Position numbers and translations under genes: made by a program. Shown one piece after another: positions 25,831 to 40,519 of a DNA stretch of 64,000 nucleotides. Every line of letters begins with the position of its first letter. Within the stretch, counting starts at the first letter, position 1. A model generated the notes under the pieces. The model saw only the letters and a program-made list of their open reading frames with translations, was not told the origin of the DNA and searched no databases. This stretch comes from Setophaga petechia (lineage: Eukaryota > Chordata > Aves > Passeriformes > Parulidae): assembly GCA_024362935.1 (NCBI GenBank), contig JANCRA010000009.1, forward strand, positions 11,240,001 through 11,304,000, read 5' to 3'.

Positions 25831-27260
25831 CTTTTGGGAGCTTGCAGGATCACAGAGCAGCTCTCCTGTGAATTCAGCAAGCAATTTCCTTGGCATCCCT
25901 GTTATGAAGTGTGGAGCTACCACCTCTTTTTCCTAGCACGACAGAGACTTCACTTGTGCGAGTCAGAAACAGCACAATATTTGCTTTGAGAACTGGGCTG
26001 CCAGTCTTCTAACTGGGATTTCAGAGGTTTGAGGGTGTGAAACTGCACATGATAAAATACTGAGCCTGACAGCATTCTGCACTTCTGCTGCATGTAAAGG
26101 GAAGGATCCTCCCCACTTGCTTACTCAAAAAATTTCCCTGTACAAAAAAAGTATTTTTAGCAGCATTTTATCTGTATGTGTTGGAAGTAGTTCACATATA
26201 TTTTATCACTTCTGTCATGTAGTGATTGGATCTGTGGCTGAATCTATGAGCAAATATTGAGATATAATGAAGAACATAATATGGAAAATATGTTTGAGCC
26301 ATTAAATAAAATTGAGACCTGGATCTCACAGTGTAAGTCAGTGTTCTGTGTTTGCCTAGAGCAAACAAGCAGGAAAGGGAAAGCATTCCTGTGAAATGTG
26401 GATGAGAATGATTCAACAAGGGTTACTGTAAATACTGTAGAAAATCTCTGGTGAAAGTGGATTAAATTCCTATTACAGAGAGATTCTAAGTGCTGCAACA
26501 CTAAGACATGAAATAAAGAGAAGCAATAAAATAGTTTGGCTTAATAATATTGAGTATACATTAAGTAAAGATGTATATCTTATTTTGTACAACAAGAATC
26601 TTCAATAGCTTTTAGGAAAGATACAGAAACTATTTCCAGTCTTCTTTCAGGGGTGGCAAAAATTCTTTGCAAATTAGGCTACGCAGTTTCTTTCAAGCAG
26701 AAAAGCACATATTTTTCAAGAATAGGTTATTTTCAAGAATGGGTAAACATCTGTTTGTTTCCAGGTTCCACAAAGACAATGTACTGGTTTTTCAATATTT
26801 AAAAAAAATTCCTTTTCTATTGTGTATGCATAAAGATTTCAATATATTTAATATTTCCAAATATCCATGGGGAAGTCCAATATTAAGAAAATAATGCCTG
26901 GGTTTTTTTCATAGTTTAGCAAAAACTGCATAAAATCCCTTTTCATTATGAAAAATTTCCTCTAGGTGTTTTTTGTTGTTATTGTTTTGGTTTTTTTTAG
27001 TGGGTTTCGTTGGGTTGGGTTTTTTTGAAACCATTATGTTCACTGCAGTACCTTGACTATTTCATATTCACAGAGGAACTGGCTTACAGTCTAATACTGG
27101 TTTTGGTGTTTAGGTAGGGAACTATTAGATTTAACTGGAATTACCAGATTCCTTCTTTTAAGATTTACAGTTGCTGATTGTTGCATAGGACTGGAGATGT
27201 CCTTTATTTTTAAGAGAAAAGAAGCACTTATTTACAGAAGGATTCTAGCAGCATTTTGGT

Positions 27261-27264
<4 letters not shown>

Positions 27265-27293
<29 letters not shown>
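27265..27293. repeat. Homopolymer T29
   Basis: 29 consecutive T. It could be an antisense poly(A) tail of an old retrocopy, but the sequence to its left-hand complement shows no gene similarity and no AATAAA close by. Confidence 0.95.
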
Positions 27294-30200
27294 GTATCTG
27301 CTCCCTGTTATGGCCAACAAACTATGAAAATCCATCTAACTGATGTAACATGACTTGCAGAATACTTCCAAAGGACATGCAAATGCTGCTTAGGGACATG
27401 CATGCCCTGCATCCCAGGCCACTGGTGTTAATAAGTCAGCCATGGCTGACCACAGCATCTGCTGTGTGAGAGCAAAATGTGGCAGCAATCAAGTCTTGTA
27501 TGTAATTTTATTTTCCTAATCCTGAATATAGTGAACTCTTCTCTATACACTTTTTCTTCTTTGCTTATTTTCTTTGTGTTCTTCTACACATAATTTAAAA
27601 ATGAAAACATATGACTCACAGCCTAACTCTGTCCATTTACTCAGCTGTACCTATTTAATCAATTTAAATTGCAGGGAGAGTTTACCAACTTTCAAAAATA
27701 AATCCAGGACCAGTGTAGAGCATTGTATAAATAAAGGTCTAGTTTCATTTTAGCTTCTTTAAAAAAAAATGTGAGGAGAAAATTTTACTAAGAGAAAAAA
27801 AAGAAAGAATAGGGAACATGGTGGTTCTTTACTTGTATTCTTTGTCTTCTAAGGCCACAACAAAATTAACAAGCCCTGAAACAAAACTCGGAGTTTATAT
27901 TAATGGCTTCTGGCAAACTGTCAGCTGATATTAACTTTATCATTCAATGTAATGTCAGTTAGAAAAAGCTTCAGGATAGGGCATTTGAATGTTAGAATCC
28001 TGATTAACAGATTAAATGAATTCCACTTTATCTTTCAGCCCAGTACTGTGGACTAGGACACCTGACTTACTAATCTTCTCTGACTTTAGGGTAAGTATCA
28101 CTGACTGCAGCTTGGACTCAGACCTTCATAAGACAGCTAAAGACAGCATGGCAGATAGATTAGCTGCTGTTTTCTAGCAACTATTTTGTTATTTTGGCTT
28201 TGGCTGGCCAGTTTAGATCTCATTAATGCTAATACTGGAATAGGCTCATGATAACACTATCCTAATTTATGTTTCATGTGGACTGAATTTTCTCAGAAGC
28301 AGAGGTTGTTAAATATTTATATTATGTTAGCATTTAATGTCACTAAGCTACATGGGTCTGTCTTACTATCGCTTGTAAAAATATTTAGTTCATGCAATCC
28401 TTCTCCTAAGGTGCTGCTGCATTTTATCAAAAGCAGGAAGTAATATGCTTTCAAGTCCTGGCCAATGACTTGCTTGTTAGTATATACTCAGTCCCATTTT
28501 TGAATCTGAAAGTTTTAGAGTTGGCCAAAATACCAGCAAGTTTTGTTAATTCCATTTTTAAGCAGGCATTGTTTCATAACTAACATTGCAAGAAGGTTTG
28601 CAGTTTTCTCAGGGATGGGTTTTCTACAACAGCCACTTCCAAATTTCAGATCCCTTAGGGTTTCAGATGTACTTAGAATTCAAATGCAAAGCAGAAGCTT
28701 TCATGCAGGTGTGTGAACAGCTGGGTGCAAAAAGCAAAAGACCATTTTTGCAATCAATTTTGGCTTATGCTTGGAACAGGAGCATGGAAATAATAATACA
28801 TGGAAATGTATAAAACTATTCTGAGGTCAAAGCATCATTCTCAAATGTCCTTTCTTTAGATATATGAGGTTATTCCTAACAGCTTCATTTCTGTAAAGAA
28901 TTACCACGGCATTGAGAAAGGTGCTATTGTGGCAGGACATCTGGAAGAGAATATTCATCTTGGTATGAATTTTGGGATGAGATTCCTCATACCACTTTTA
29001 AACTGTCTCTACTTACTAAGTTAATCACTCTGAACCCTCTTTATATACAAAAGAGGGAAACAAACATTTTAAACCAGCAGATATGTATTTTAAGTGTTTG
29101 CCTTAGAACAAGAGGAATTGTGGTCTTGAAACACTTGTTACCTCCTTTGTCAGTGAAGGGAACTGAGGACAGTAATCTCTGCTGGGATGTGGCATCTGAG
29201 TTTTCCAAACTGAGTCACACATGAGCACATTCTGCTTCTTGCCCTATTGTCTATTCCCAAGGACAAATCGGTCACAGCATATTCTTTCCATTCGCCTTCT
29301 GTTTCTTGATTGATCTGCTGCTAAAACCAGACTTTTGAAGATATTAAACAGATATTTCTTACTATTCAGATTTGTCTATTGAGTGTCTGGTAAATGAGAT
29401 CTGCATTTTCATCAGTGACAAAAACTGGTTTTGCTGCTTGCTGTAAAGCTTCTCTAATATGTGCCTGAAATGCTGGTCCTGTTTAGGGTTATTTCTTCCT
29501 CTCCTTTTTTAAGGAGGATAGAATGTGCTGGCGAGGCCATGATAGTTGATCCATTTTTAGGATGCTTATTTTACTCCTGTTAAGTCTCTTGCAAATGTGT
29601 GGTTCCAGATTATCACATAACTTGAAAGGAGTCACATTGTGCTCTTTTCACCTTTAGACCATTCTGCATTAAAACATCGTGGTCATGCTTCCCCCCAGAA
29701 ATGTATTTTTCTCACCAGCCATGTTCCAGTCCTGTAAAACACTGAAATGCCTTTTAAACATTTTTGCTTATACAGAAAATTATTGCAAAACTGCGCTTCT
29801 ACAGCACCTCCTATGTAAGAATGACAGAGCCTTTCACAGGCCTGAATACTTGAGAGAAAAGGAAATATCTTACTTGAAAGGTAGACAGTGCAGGAAAATG
29901 CTTTATGAATTGACAGAGCTCACACAGCAGCACCATCATGGTATAACTACATTTTGCACAAGGCTCCTTTTTTTTTTTTGATGCCCATTCCTGTGCTTTA
30001 ACCACATCAGCCCAAAGAAGCACATTCTTCTTTCTCTTCTGAGAATTGATTTATCACCATAAGTATGGTTTATTGCACAGCCTCATGCTGTAAATCTTTG
30101 CTGCTCTAATGGCTGATAGAAGTCTGGCACTGCGGTGAGTTCCTGCTCATTTACTCCCTGGATATCGGGTACACTGCTGATGTGAGAATGAGCTTCCTGG

Positions 30201-33200
30201 GAAGTCTCTCTTAATAGAGAAATGTGAGAATCAAAGAATTCAATTCTGCTGGGATTTTTCCCATTAATCAGGGTTCTGACTGATTTCACCATCTGAAAAA
30301 CCCTTTGTTTCCTTCATCTTGGTTTTCATTGCATCCCAGGTTTTACAGGGAAGTTTTTAAAAAAATATATATAAGAACAGAAAGCAAAGAACCAAACAAT
30401 AACTGTGAACTACTGCCTGCATAAAGCAGTTTCTTCACACAGTGACACAGAGCCAGTCTGCTTTAAAGATGTGTACAGCTTCAGGTCTACTAAATATAAT
30501 TTGTCTTAATTCAGGGAATAATCAACACTGCATACATCTGTGAGGGGAGGAAGAGTGCTGGGAGACAAGAGATCCCACATATCTTTCGAGATGGTTTCTG
30601 TAGTCTCATGAATTTATTTAGGGGCTTGGAAAGGATATTTAATTCACTACAGCAATTGCTTGCCAGTGCAAGCAAGATTTAATTCATAAGCAGCCTGCTA
30701 TTGTAGAGTACTTTACAGTTCTTATGTTGAAGGTGCCCCTGTACTTCAAAGTACTGTCAGCGTGGAGAAGAGACACAGTAATGTGAAGGATGATTCTTGG
30801 AGGGTGTGTGTGAATGGAAATCATAAACGTAGCTGCAGCCCATGTAGCCATGCCTGAGCCAGCTGAAAATAGGCTGCTTTAGGGAAGGCTGTCCCATGTC
30901 TGCTCCAGACTGAGTGAGCACAAAGGAAAATGGCAATGGCTTTTCCTTCTCTGCTATTTGAAAGAACACCTCTGTAAAAAAAATGCAAGTTAAAGTTCAT
31001 CTCCAGGGAAGCTGAGGTAAAACTGTTCAGATCTAGAGAGTATTTCTTCCATTAAATCTGCATTATAGGATACTACTTCAGATTGTATTTCAAAATGTTT
31101 CTTCTGTGTTCAGAGCTATCTTTGGGCTTTGGGAACAACCCCCATTACCTTTCTCCCTCAGCAGCTTCTTTCCCTGAGAACAATTAAACTGGCCGTGACC
31201 TCAGTGGGTGCATGGGAGGCAGGCCCATTCTCATCAGATCTGCAAAGGGACTTAGGAAAAAATCCTAAATGACACATTGCAATGTATGTCATAATTCAGA
31301 AGGAAAAGAAGTGGTTCTTAACCTTGCAAGCAGAGTCCTGTGTAACCAGGTAATGTCCATGGTCAGAGGGAAGGATTTGCAATTTTTTACTATAGTAAAG
31401 CTGAATTCTCTGGTAGCCAGTCTTTTCATAAGAGGAGAAGGGGGCTCACTCTCCATCTGGAGATCTTTTACAGGTGATGAGTCTCTTGGAGGAGATTATT
31501 TTTGCTGAACACTTCTTTAAAATAACCCTCTTTTCTTTCCCTGGTTTCAGCTGAGCTCACTGTGCTTTCACTTTGGTCCTGCCTCAGCCCAGACGTTCTG
31601 AACATCTTGCTTATATTAGGTTGCCCTATAAAATAAAGGATTGGGAGAGTGTTGAGAGTGAATTGAGAAATAGTTCAGGGAAAGAATTTAATGAAGGAGG
31701 CTTACAAGTAGAAGGCTGAAGCCTTGTGAAGGGTTAAAGTCTTTCTGGGGCAGAAGTGTTTGAGAGTGGTTTTCTCAAGATAAGGGCTGCATTTGTCTTT
31801 CCACTGGAATCAGTGAAGCCCCATTGCCTATGAATCATAACAGCAATGTTTCCCTGTTTATGAGCAAGCTTGGTTCTCCACACGACATTTCTGCTTAACA
31901 GTTTTTGGGTTTTGTTATAAGGCAAACCTTGTACATGAAATAACAACTTTCAGAAATTGAAACACCCCATTACTTCTAAAGAAAAAAGAAATGTGTGAAT
32001 TTGGTTCATAGCTTAATACAGGATTTTGTATGGGTTGCTAATATCCCCTCAAATTTATCTTTATTTCACGAACCATCAGATCAAACCATGAAAGAATGAA
32101 CAGCCACAATGGAGATTACATCTTGAAGTGAGAATCAGAAGTTACAGTGTCATTCCTGATATTCTGATTTGTGGGAGCCTCGTTACCTGATGTAGAATAT
32201 CACATGTAGACATATCAGTAGTTTATTTCATTTTCTGCATTAGTTTAGTCATGCTTGTTGAACACCACTGCTGCTGGAAATGTGCAAACTTCTCAATGTT
32301 CAGAGCTTCTACATTCAATGGTATGTGTAGCATGCAAATTATAAATATGAGGAACAAAAGTCAACAAAGGTGTGTGCAATTCTTCCCATTTTTGGCATTC
32401 CACCCAAACACTTGTTTGTCCTTTCCCCAGGACCATAGTACATGTCCATATTCAATGTGTATGTTGTGTGTGCCCTGCCCAATAGCACTGCAAGTTGCTA
32501 ACCCTTGACAATTTGAGGGCAGACAAAGGAGCATCTGTTGTATGTCGTGGGTTCTTTTTTTTTTATGCCTGCTGATAATGTTGATACAAATACTTTGATC
32601 TTTAAGCAGTTTGACTACATGGAAGAGATTCTGACCGTGTGGATGTCTAAGTAATTTCCATCAGCTCATAAATCTAAATAATTTTCAAACTCTCCTACTG
32701 ATTTTATGATCTCCTATATTATACAGTCTGAAGGATTTTTCAACTCTTCCACATTTCTGTCTAAGTCTTTGGAGATGGTGAAAGCTGAGCCTATAGTGTC
32801 CTGTTTCTGTGGCAGGAAGGGCACACACAACATTTGTAGGACTGGGCAGATGAAGATGGTTTTCACCTTCTTTGTTCTCGTGCAGATGTTTGTCATGCTT
32901 AGCATCCATTTTCCTTTTATGCCTTTATTAAAAACCTCCTCTCCATACAGCATAAATTTTCTAATCTACTTGAGCTTTCATTGATGTTGCAGAGGTCTTC
33001 CCATGGCAGATATGAATAAAGGACCAATACTTGAATTTTTTTTTTGTAATAACTCCTGTGGTTTAAGAGAGGCTCATTGTTACCACTGGAATGTAATAAA
33101 ATCTTCTTTTGAACATTTTTGATGAAGGGTGAACTCTTTCCATGCCCGAGTCTGCGCAGTACCCACCCAGGCATCAGATCCTGCTCAGTCTTCCTCAAAA

Positions 33201-36200
33201 TGCTCTTGACATTTAAAAAATGCTCTGGATTAAGGATTCCCTCACATCTCAGATCAGCACCTTACAGACACAACTCTGGACTTCCTTTCTCTGATTAAAC
33301 TGCTATATGAAAATATGCTTCTTCTGGACTTGTCAGATTTCTGAAAATTTGTGATTTACAGAAGAAATTCCACTTCACCAGAAGTGTCTGGATTGAACGG
33401 ATTGAAAGGAGGAAGTAGAGGAGGAGAACCTCCACACTCACCTCTCCTCCACTTCAGAGTTCCATGTTAGACAATGACTACTGAGTCCTTCTGGTCTCAT
33501 TCATACCAAATGTGAGTTGTGGCCAGATTTTCTCAGTAGAATGGCTCCAAGTAGAGCTATTTAATTGCGCTGAATATCAGCAGGTTGAAACTGCTGAGGC
33601 ATCTGTCAGAGAACAGTAAGTATCACTGCTTTCCTCTTACCCAAATCCTGCATGGCCGGCAATGGCACTTGGCAGCTGGAAGGAAACAAAGAACCATTAC
33701 TTTCAGTGCATGCTCCTGATCAGGTTATATATTGATAGTTTGTGCTAGGAAGAAGGGTTTATGAGTGCCTCTGGCAACCAGTGGTTTGAGCTGTGCACCT
33801 ATAAATTCCAAGTTGGCAATATCAAACAAAAATTATTCTCTGGCTGTAGCCTGGGGTAACAGAGAGTGGGAAAAGCCAAGCTCCACTGCTAATCCATAAC
33901 CACAGAAATTACCTCCATTCCAAAACAAACACTACATAAATTTTTTAAAGCTGGTCAACACAATATATATAATAAAATGTCAGTAGTGTAATTCAAACCA
34001 ACCTTAGAATTTGTGATATATTGCTTTTGGTCTTTTCTACAGTTCTTTATCAGAGTTAACTAAGAACAAATGTCAACAACCATTTTTTGAAGCTCATTCT
34101 GCCTAATGAATATTATCACCAAACCATTTGACTTTGATGACAATACTCGTTGAATTATTACCAGACATCACCTACACCCTAATGAAAATATACTAATTGT
34201 AAATAATTTTTTTCTCATTTAAAATGTCATAAACATTTGTGAAACTCAGTATAATTATTCTGTTCAAAATGCTGCAGCTGAGAGAAGACTCTAATGTTTG
34301 AGATTTGGCAGCAGTTGCATTTGAAAAGTGATAAACCCATTATGGTTTTGGAATATATCCCCCCATCTGCTGACAAAGTAAAAAAAAAATGGCCTGAAAT
34401 AAAATGTTTTTAATAACCAGTTTTCTTTCCCCCAACAATAAAATAAACACAATTTAACAAATAAAATGTACAACAGTTTGCACAAGACAATTTTTACAGT
34501 TTCATGGGAGGTTTTGAAATTTTCTCTGTGGATTTTCTCAGGTATTTCAGGCAGGTGTTTGTGCTATCTGTAAGGCTCACTTGCTATAATGAATTTCATT
34601 TTGTGGGAACCTACTTAACTCACCCTGCTTAGTTAAATTATTTAGCAAATTAATTCTACTTTTTCTCTAAGCCTTTGCTGCATCTGTGCTCCATAGCTAA
34701 GGAACAGAAATTGCAGTACTGTAAGAGCTATATGATTCATAAGCCAATTGAATTTAAGAGGCAGTTACAAAATACAGAAAATACATGGTATTTTCAGACT
34801 TCTCATTAGGGCATGATGCTGTATTTTCATTTCTGTCCTTTGATAAGCATCCTGTCCTTAGATCAGGAACATGGAGCATGCTGAGGATTCCTTTTCTCTT
34901 CTCCCTTCCTCTGCCCAGATCATAGGTCTGGCTTCAAACCTCTGCTGTGGCCACTGAACTCCCCTATGTGTTGAAACCTTCACTTAGTTGTGAATTATCA
35001 GAAATTGCACAAGCTAAGGACACATCTCTGGGTCTAAGCATGGTCCTCAAACACCCAGGAATTTTTCTGACTATTACTGGTATCCAGGAGCCACTTCTTC
35101 ACCTGATCTCCAGACCTTATTCTCGCTTGCTCATCTTTTACAGAGGGCTGCTGAACTCTTTGAATACCTTCAACAGGATTTTGGTGAATTTAGCCCTTAT
35201 TCTGCAGCCCTCATCTTGTGGTTTGAATTTGCAGTATCCCATGTAAGGGATTCTTTGTTGCAGGCACCTTTGATTCAAATCAGGATACAGTAAAATGCAA
35301 GTCCACTTATTAATTTACAACATGCAAACAGGAATCACAGTTTGGGACCACAGGAAACAGAAAATCATGCTGAAACATTGCCAAGATCCAACCAGAAACC
35401 CCCATCTCCCTCTCTTTACCTGACTTTAAGTAGATACCTGATGTATTACTTCGTACAGAACCGGTGGCTCAGGTTGCCTTTCCCAGGGACAACCCATTCT
35501 GAGCAGGCCATGCCAGGTTTTTTAGCTCCTCCCACTCCTGAGGTCTTTTGTATTTCTCCTCTCTTTCACTTTCCCCCTTTCTACACATTATATACTTCAA
35601 CATGTTCTGGATATGGCTGTAACACAGTTCTGAGAGATGATGGTTGGACAGTGTGACTAAGCTTTAATATATCCAAAGAACTCATCTAATCGAGAATGAA
35701 GACAGTGGGGTACAAAAAAAAGATGGAGAAGGTATCTCTTTCTACTTCTGATTCACTTTACCTGACAGTTAGGAGAAGAAGCCATACCTGCAGGGCAGGG
35801 AGAGTCCAAATTTGTCAGGATCAAATGTAAAGGAGGGACTGGATGATCAACAATAGTTTATAATGCATTAACTTCTAAAGATATGAGGTATTTCCTTCTG
35901 AGCCAATCACCCCAGGCTGTATTTGCTACAGGTGGGGAGAAATAAGTATGTATTACCACAGAAAGATTTCTCTCATTAGGCTTCTTTGACATGTAAGTCA
36001 GGTATCTCAACAGTTCAAATGGCTCTCTCTCCACAAGTGCCTGCTCACATATTTCCATTTGCAATAACAGTACCCTTTGGTGGCCTGTACAGATTTGGAT
36101 ATCTGATTTTGGATAACTGAAGCATTGGGTGAAAAATATCCTGGATTTAGTGGGTGCCTTTCCATGCAGAGCAGGTCTCAGTTTACAGACTTGAAACCCA

Positions 36201-39200
36201 CCTGTGTGTTGGTAAGCAGCTCAAAGACATGAACTCACCTCAATGAGAATCAGTTCATCTGGGGACACACTAGGCAGGAATCAGCAAGCTTTGAGTTTCA
36301 GTCTTCAGGAGGTGTTTTTACAAGATGGTGCACTTCAAATGCTAATGGTTATATGATTTAATTCAGGGGGGTCACACAAGGCTTTTATTAGAAATTCAGA
36401 CTTCAGCCTAGTTGTCTTCTCTGCTAGAAGACACAGAGAAAACTATGATAAATTAAGTGTCAAGCGTGATATACAGATAAATGTTGCCATGAAGTGTGTT
36501 CCTCTGGAATTTAACCAGGTTTATAAGCCAGTGTAGCACTGTAAACTAGATTTAGTAGTAGTAAAGTCAATTCAAAATGTCTCTCTTTTGTATCTTAATA
36601 CCTGTCAGTCTTCTTTTGCATAAGATCCATGTGATAATTTTTTGAAACATACGAAACAAGTTAAAATTTTCAAGAAACGTTTTCTTACAAGTATTTTGTA
36701 AGTCAGTGTAATTTTCTACCACAAATAGCACTGAGCTTAAGTGTCTTGTGTAATAAGTGTCTTGAGTCCCTTTAGCCTTCACATTCTCTGTCACACATTG
36801 ATTTTTAGTGTAGTGGATAGATAAGGAAAAGTGAACTTGTTCGTGAAATCAAGGAATGCATCTGGTCTTTCCTTAATTCAGATATGGTCTTTCTGAGAAG
36901 CATTTACCCTAACATTACAAAGTGTCACTTTCTACTTATCAGCTGAAACCGGCATGAAGGTGGCCTCTCCAGATCCACTTCACAGTTACAGTGACTAGTT
37001 TCTGAAAATAGAGAGTTCAGTCAGGTGATTCACTCAGGCTGTTATGACAGCTGAATTCTTATTTTCTTCCCTGATTTCACAGCAGTGTCCCTAGATAAGG
37101 CTTTGAAGGACAGAGCTAATAGGGTGCTTGTCAGCAACATGGCTTCACTTGTTAGGAAGCTGGGGGCTCTTGGGTTACTCAGATGGTGGTGGTGCTGCTC
37201 CCTATTTCTTTCATCTGGATATTCCTACTTCAGGGAACAGAATGTTGAACAGCAGTGATTTGTACGATTTCTTCAGGCCAACTTGTTGCCTTTCCTTTGA
37301 GAAAAGGGTAATATGGTTCTTTTATCAAAGCCTTGGAAAGTCATGCCAAAGGATGTGTTGTCCATTCTTATCCCATGAGAAAACAGGATTGTTAAAGCAC
37401 CTTGCTATGTGCTTGCAGTTCTCCATGTTTGTTTTCTGTCTCTTATGACCCGGTTGCTGCTCAGCTCATGGCACATCTAGCATTACCAGTAAAAGTCTTT
37501 TGAAAATCAGAAATATATAAACTATCCACCTGCTGCCTGACAATCCTAGCTTGCTGTCTTAAGAGTTTGTTCCTTTTAATTGTCCATCACCCTGAAAATA
37601 ATTTAAAAAAATCCTAGAGTAAAGCTTCATGAAAATTTTGCAGTATTTGGTAACCCCTGCACTTCTATGATAAAGAGTAAGATTGCACAGGGTTTTTCTA
37701 GGCAATTACCAATCATTGAGATAGATTTACTAATCTTACAATTTTTGAGTGAACTGTGCTAAAAAGTTGCCATGAAAGCTTACCTGTTTAATAAAATTTT
37801 TTTATGGAAGCACGTCTTTGCTGCTGTGGGCGTATAACCAAAAAAATACAGGCCATCATCTGGAGTATTTTCAACAGTACATGTGGCTTGCTGAATCTAG
37901 AAAACTTACTCAAATGGAAAAATAATTTTATAGGTTTTATTTTTGTTTCTGAAGTTCGGGTTATCTATTAGGTACAATTAGATATAGTCTCTCTAGTAAC
38001 AGCTATTTTGAACAATAATAACCTTAGGATGAAGCATAACTTGTTTCTGTTTTGCTGAATTTTATAATAAATATATTATAAAAATAAGATTGCACAAAAT
38101 GTGCAAATACAAAGAAAGGTAGAATTTCAAATGAGCTTGAGGTTGAAAGTTGTTTCACCAAAAATGTGGTTTTGAGCTAAAATTGACTGCTGTCATTGGT
38201 TGAATACTGTCCGAGAATACAGAAGAGTGAGGATCCTGTGTTTGATACACTTTGCACATTTAGATGCAGTTTATGCATACCAACTTAGACCTAAGTGATT
38301 GAAGAATCCTCTTCAAAGCACACAAATGGTTAAATGGTAGTGTCTGGACATAAAGAGAAGGTATTTGTATAAAATCCCCCTTAAGTACCAGAGTCTTCTC
38401 AGAAATTACATGTAAAAATTACTTTTTCTTTTATAATGTTTTTCCATGCTTAGAGAAGATCTACTTTACCATAGAAAATAATACTACACTTATTACCAGA
38501 CTACGTTGAACTCATTATTTAGAATTGTATGAGATGCATTTCAAAATCCAAGTTTTTAATAAAATCTTCTCTGTCCAAATGTCAAAAGGCATTGAGATCA
38601 ATATTAGACTGAAAAATTTAAGGTAAAGTATTCTAAAGTCCACTGAGAGTGTCAGACAAGAGCGACCACAGTACCTCCTAAACCAGTCTTGCAAACGAGT
38701 TACTCTAGACTGCAAAAGGATTGTATGCATTTGCTAATTATTGTCTGTTGCCAACTGTGTGTCACTCTGGACAAGCCCAGAACATATGCAAAACTCTGCA
38801 GTCAGTATACATCGTCACTGGTACTTAGAATACTCATTAACCTGGAAGATATATTCTGGTTTTTGGAATAAAATTCTTCTGTCTAAAATGTTGCTGTATA
38901 TTCATTTGTTGTGACATTTATACAATTGCCTTTTATATCTTCATGGTTTTCTCCCCAGTAATGTATTTTCCAGTCAATCACTATGTACCTTCCTGTGAGT
39001 GTTATTAAAGAGCTAGGCTAGCTACCTGCCTGTAAATCCATGAAAGCTGTTTTGTATCATTTACTGCAATGCATGGTTGAAATCCCAGCCTGCACCAGGG
39101 CACACATAACTACCTTAGTCCAACAAGCTCCAGCTGCAAATGAAGGTTTAGGTGGACTGTAGGTGTTGTCCTTCTCTTGACCCTGTCAACTCCAGGAAGT

Positions 39201-39722
39201 GTCCAGTGCACAAGGAACAAGCTTTTTAATATGAAGTGTCCCCATCATGTGCTCAAAATTACTGTTCTCTTCCTGCCTTGAGTAAGAACATGGCTCCCTC
39301 AGAGGAAGGGTTTGAAGCCCAGGCTCTTTCCCTGCCTTCTCATGCTATTGGCTTGACATGTATGGGATAAATAACCAGATAAAACTGAAGGAGAAGAGGG
39401 GGTGTCAGTAGTAATGTGACTTATCTAAGGGCCCTCTTGCCTCAGCGCCCGTGCACAGGGGCCATTGGTGCCGCACCTAGGCAGAGAGCAGCTGGTGCCC
39501 CTCACACATCAGCAGCAGAATTGTGTGATGGCTTCAGACAGCCCAGCCCAGTCAGGATTACACCTCTGTGGCTTCCAGCCTCTCCTGGGCAGCAGAGGTG
39601 CAGCCAAGCACCTTGCCTGGCCTGTGGCACTGCTGCTCCTGGGGATGTGCAGTGTGCTTCCACCAAAACTTGGGGTGTAGAGGCCAAGACAGCAGGGGGA
39701 ATCCTCCTCATTTTGACCTAGT

Positions 39723-39787
39723 AACTGAGCATGTTTGGGATGTGAACATGAAACCTGGAAACTGAGCATGTTTGGGATGCAAACATG
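39723..39787. repeat. 28-bp tandem duplication, period 37 bp
   Basis: AACTGAGCATGTTTGGGATG occurs at 39723 and again at 39760, each followed by a near-identical AACATG end; 26 of 28 positions agree. Confidence 0.85.
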
Positions 39788-39851
39788 TCCTTGTAACATA
39801 TTTGTCATTGTTTTCAGGAATTCCAGCCCATCTGATATAAAAAACATTTTC

Positions 39852-39857
39852 ATTAAT
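39852..39857. repeat. Target-site duplication, left copy
   Basis: ATTAAT directly next to the TG end of the solo LTR. Confidence 0.88.
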
Positions 39858-40519
39858 TGTTGGAGTGACGGGGGGTGGCACGGTTGGGACGGACGGAGAC
39901 GAGAGATCTCTGCAGCCAGGTCGTGGAACTTGCTGTTTATTGCAAAGGGCGTGGGTGCAGCACCCTGCTGGGAGCTGCCAGCTGCAGCTCAGAGCAGGCC
40001 TGAGAGAAGAGAGGGGTAGAACGTAAGAGAGTAAAAGGGGTGAGAGCTAAGAGTATGGGAAGAAAGGTAAGGAGAAGAAGAAGTGGAAGTGGAAGGTGCA
40101 GTGGAAAAGTGGGCGAAGTTCCCGTTACAATACAATAAATCATCTTCTGTGTTGAATATTCTGATTCTCACTAACTAATCCAGTACAATATACTAATCCT
40201 ATAGCATTTCCCTACAACCTATAAGAATCACTACATTACCATACTGTGCTACATTTTAAACCCTAAAACTACTTTTTGGACCCCTTCTGCCAAGCTGGCG
40301 GGGTCTGCTGGACCCTTGGACCTGCCTGCTTGCAGAGGGTATTGTTTCATCAAGAGGGGATTACCTTCAGCTGGCCACACCATTGTTTTCCCATTGTTCA
40401 GTAATTAAGGGATCTCAAAACTTGCTTTCATTTCAATCTCACTTATAGTTTCTATATTCTCAAAATCTTTTGCCAGGCAGTCATATTTATAAGGCTTTCC
40501 TGTTTCATCCTCCCCAACA
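39858..40519 (-). mobile_element. Complete solo LTR, class II-type endogenous retrovirus
   Basis: The element is 662 bp, bounded by TGTTGG on the left and CCAACA on the right (TG...CA ends), and flanked by a perfect 6-bp duplication, ATTAAT at 39852-39857 and 40520-40525. A 6-bp duplication is the size made by alpha/betaretrovirus-like (class II) integrases. Orientation is minus: AATAAA lies at 39936-39941 in plus coordinates (GCAATAAACAGC on the minus strand), with about 78 bp following to the end, as for R-U5. The minus-strand sequence before it is C/T-rich. A TATAAATA at 40484-40491 sits close to the 5' edge and may not be the promoter. No internal retroviral genes remain, so it arose by LTR-LTR recombination. 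Confidence 0.9.

Larger units (their letters stand above)
25831..39857. other. Long intergenic stretch, no gene recognised
   Basis: 14 kb with no recognisable exon, RNA gene or intact repeat. Contents worth naming: a G/T-rich patch (26976-27030), a 29-T tract (27265-27293), a NFI-like TTTGGCTGGCCA with nearby TAAT motifs (28190-28240), and a GC-rich block (39410-39720) just left of the solo LTR with a short 28-bp duplication at 39723/39760. All longer frames are chance. Confidence 0.55.

Noticed and set aside
39416..39853. Several overlapping frames in the GC-rich block left of the LTR
   Set aside because: All frames are open because stop codons are rare in GC-rich DNA; none looks like a protein family.
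40484..40491. TATAAATA as the LTR promoter
   Set aside because: It is only about 30 bp from the 5' edge of the LTR and over 500 bp from the polyadenylation signal, an unlikely place for the U3 core promoter.
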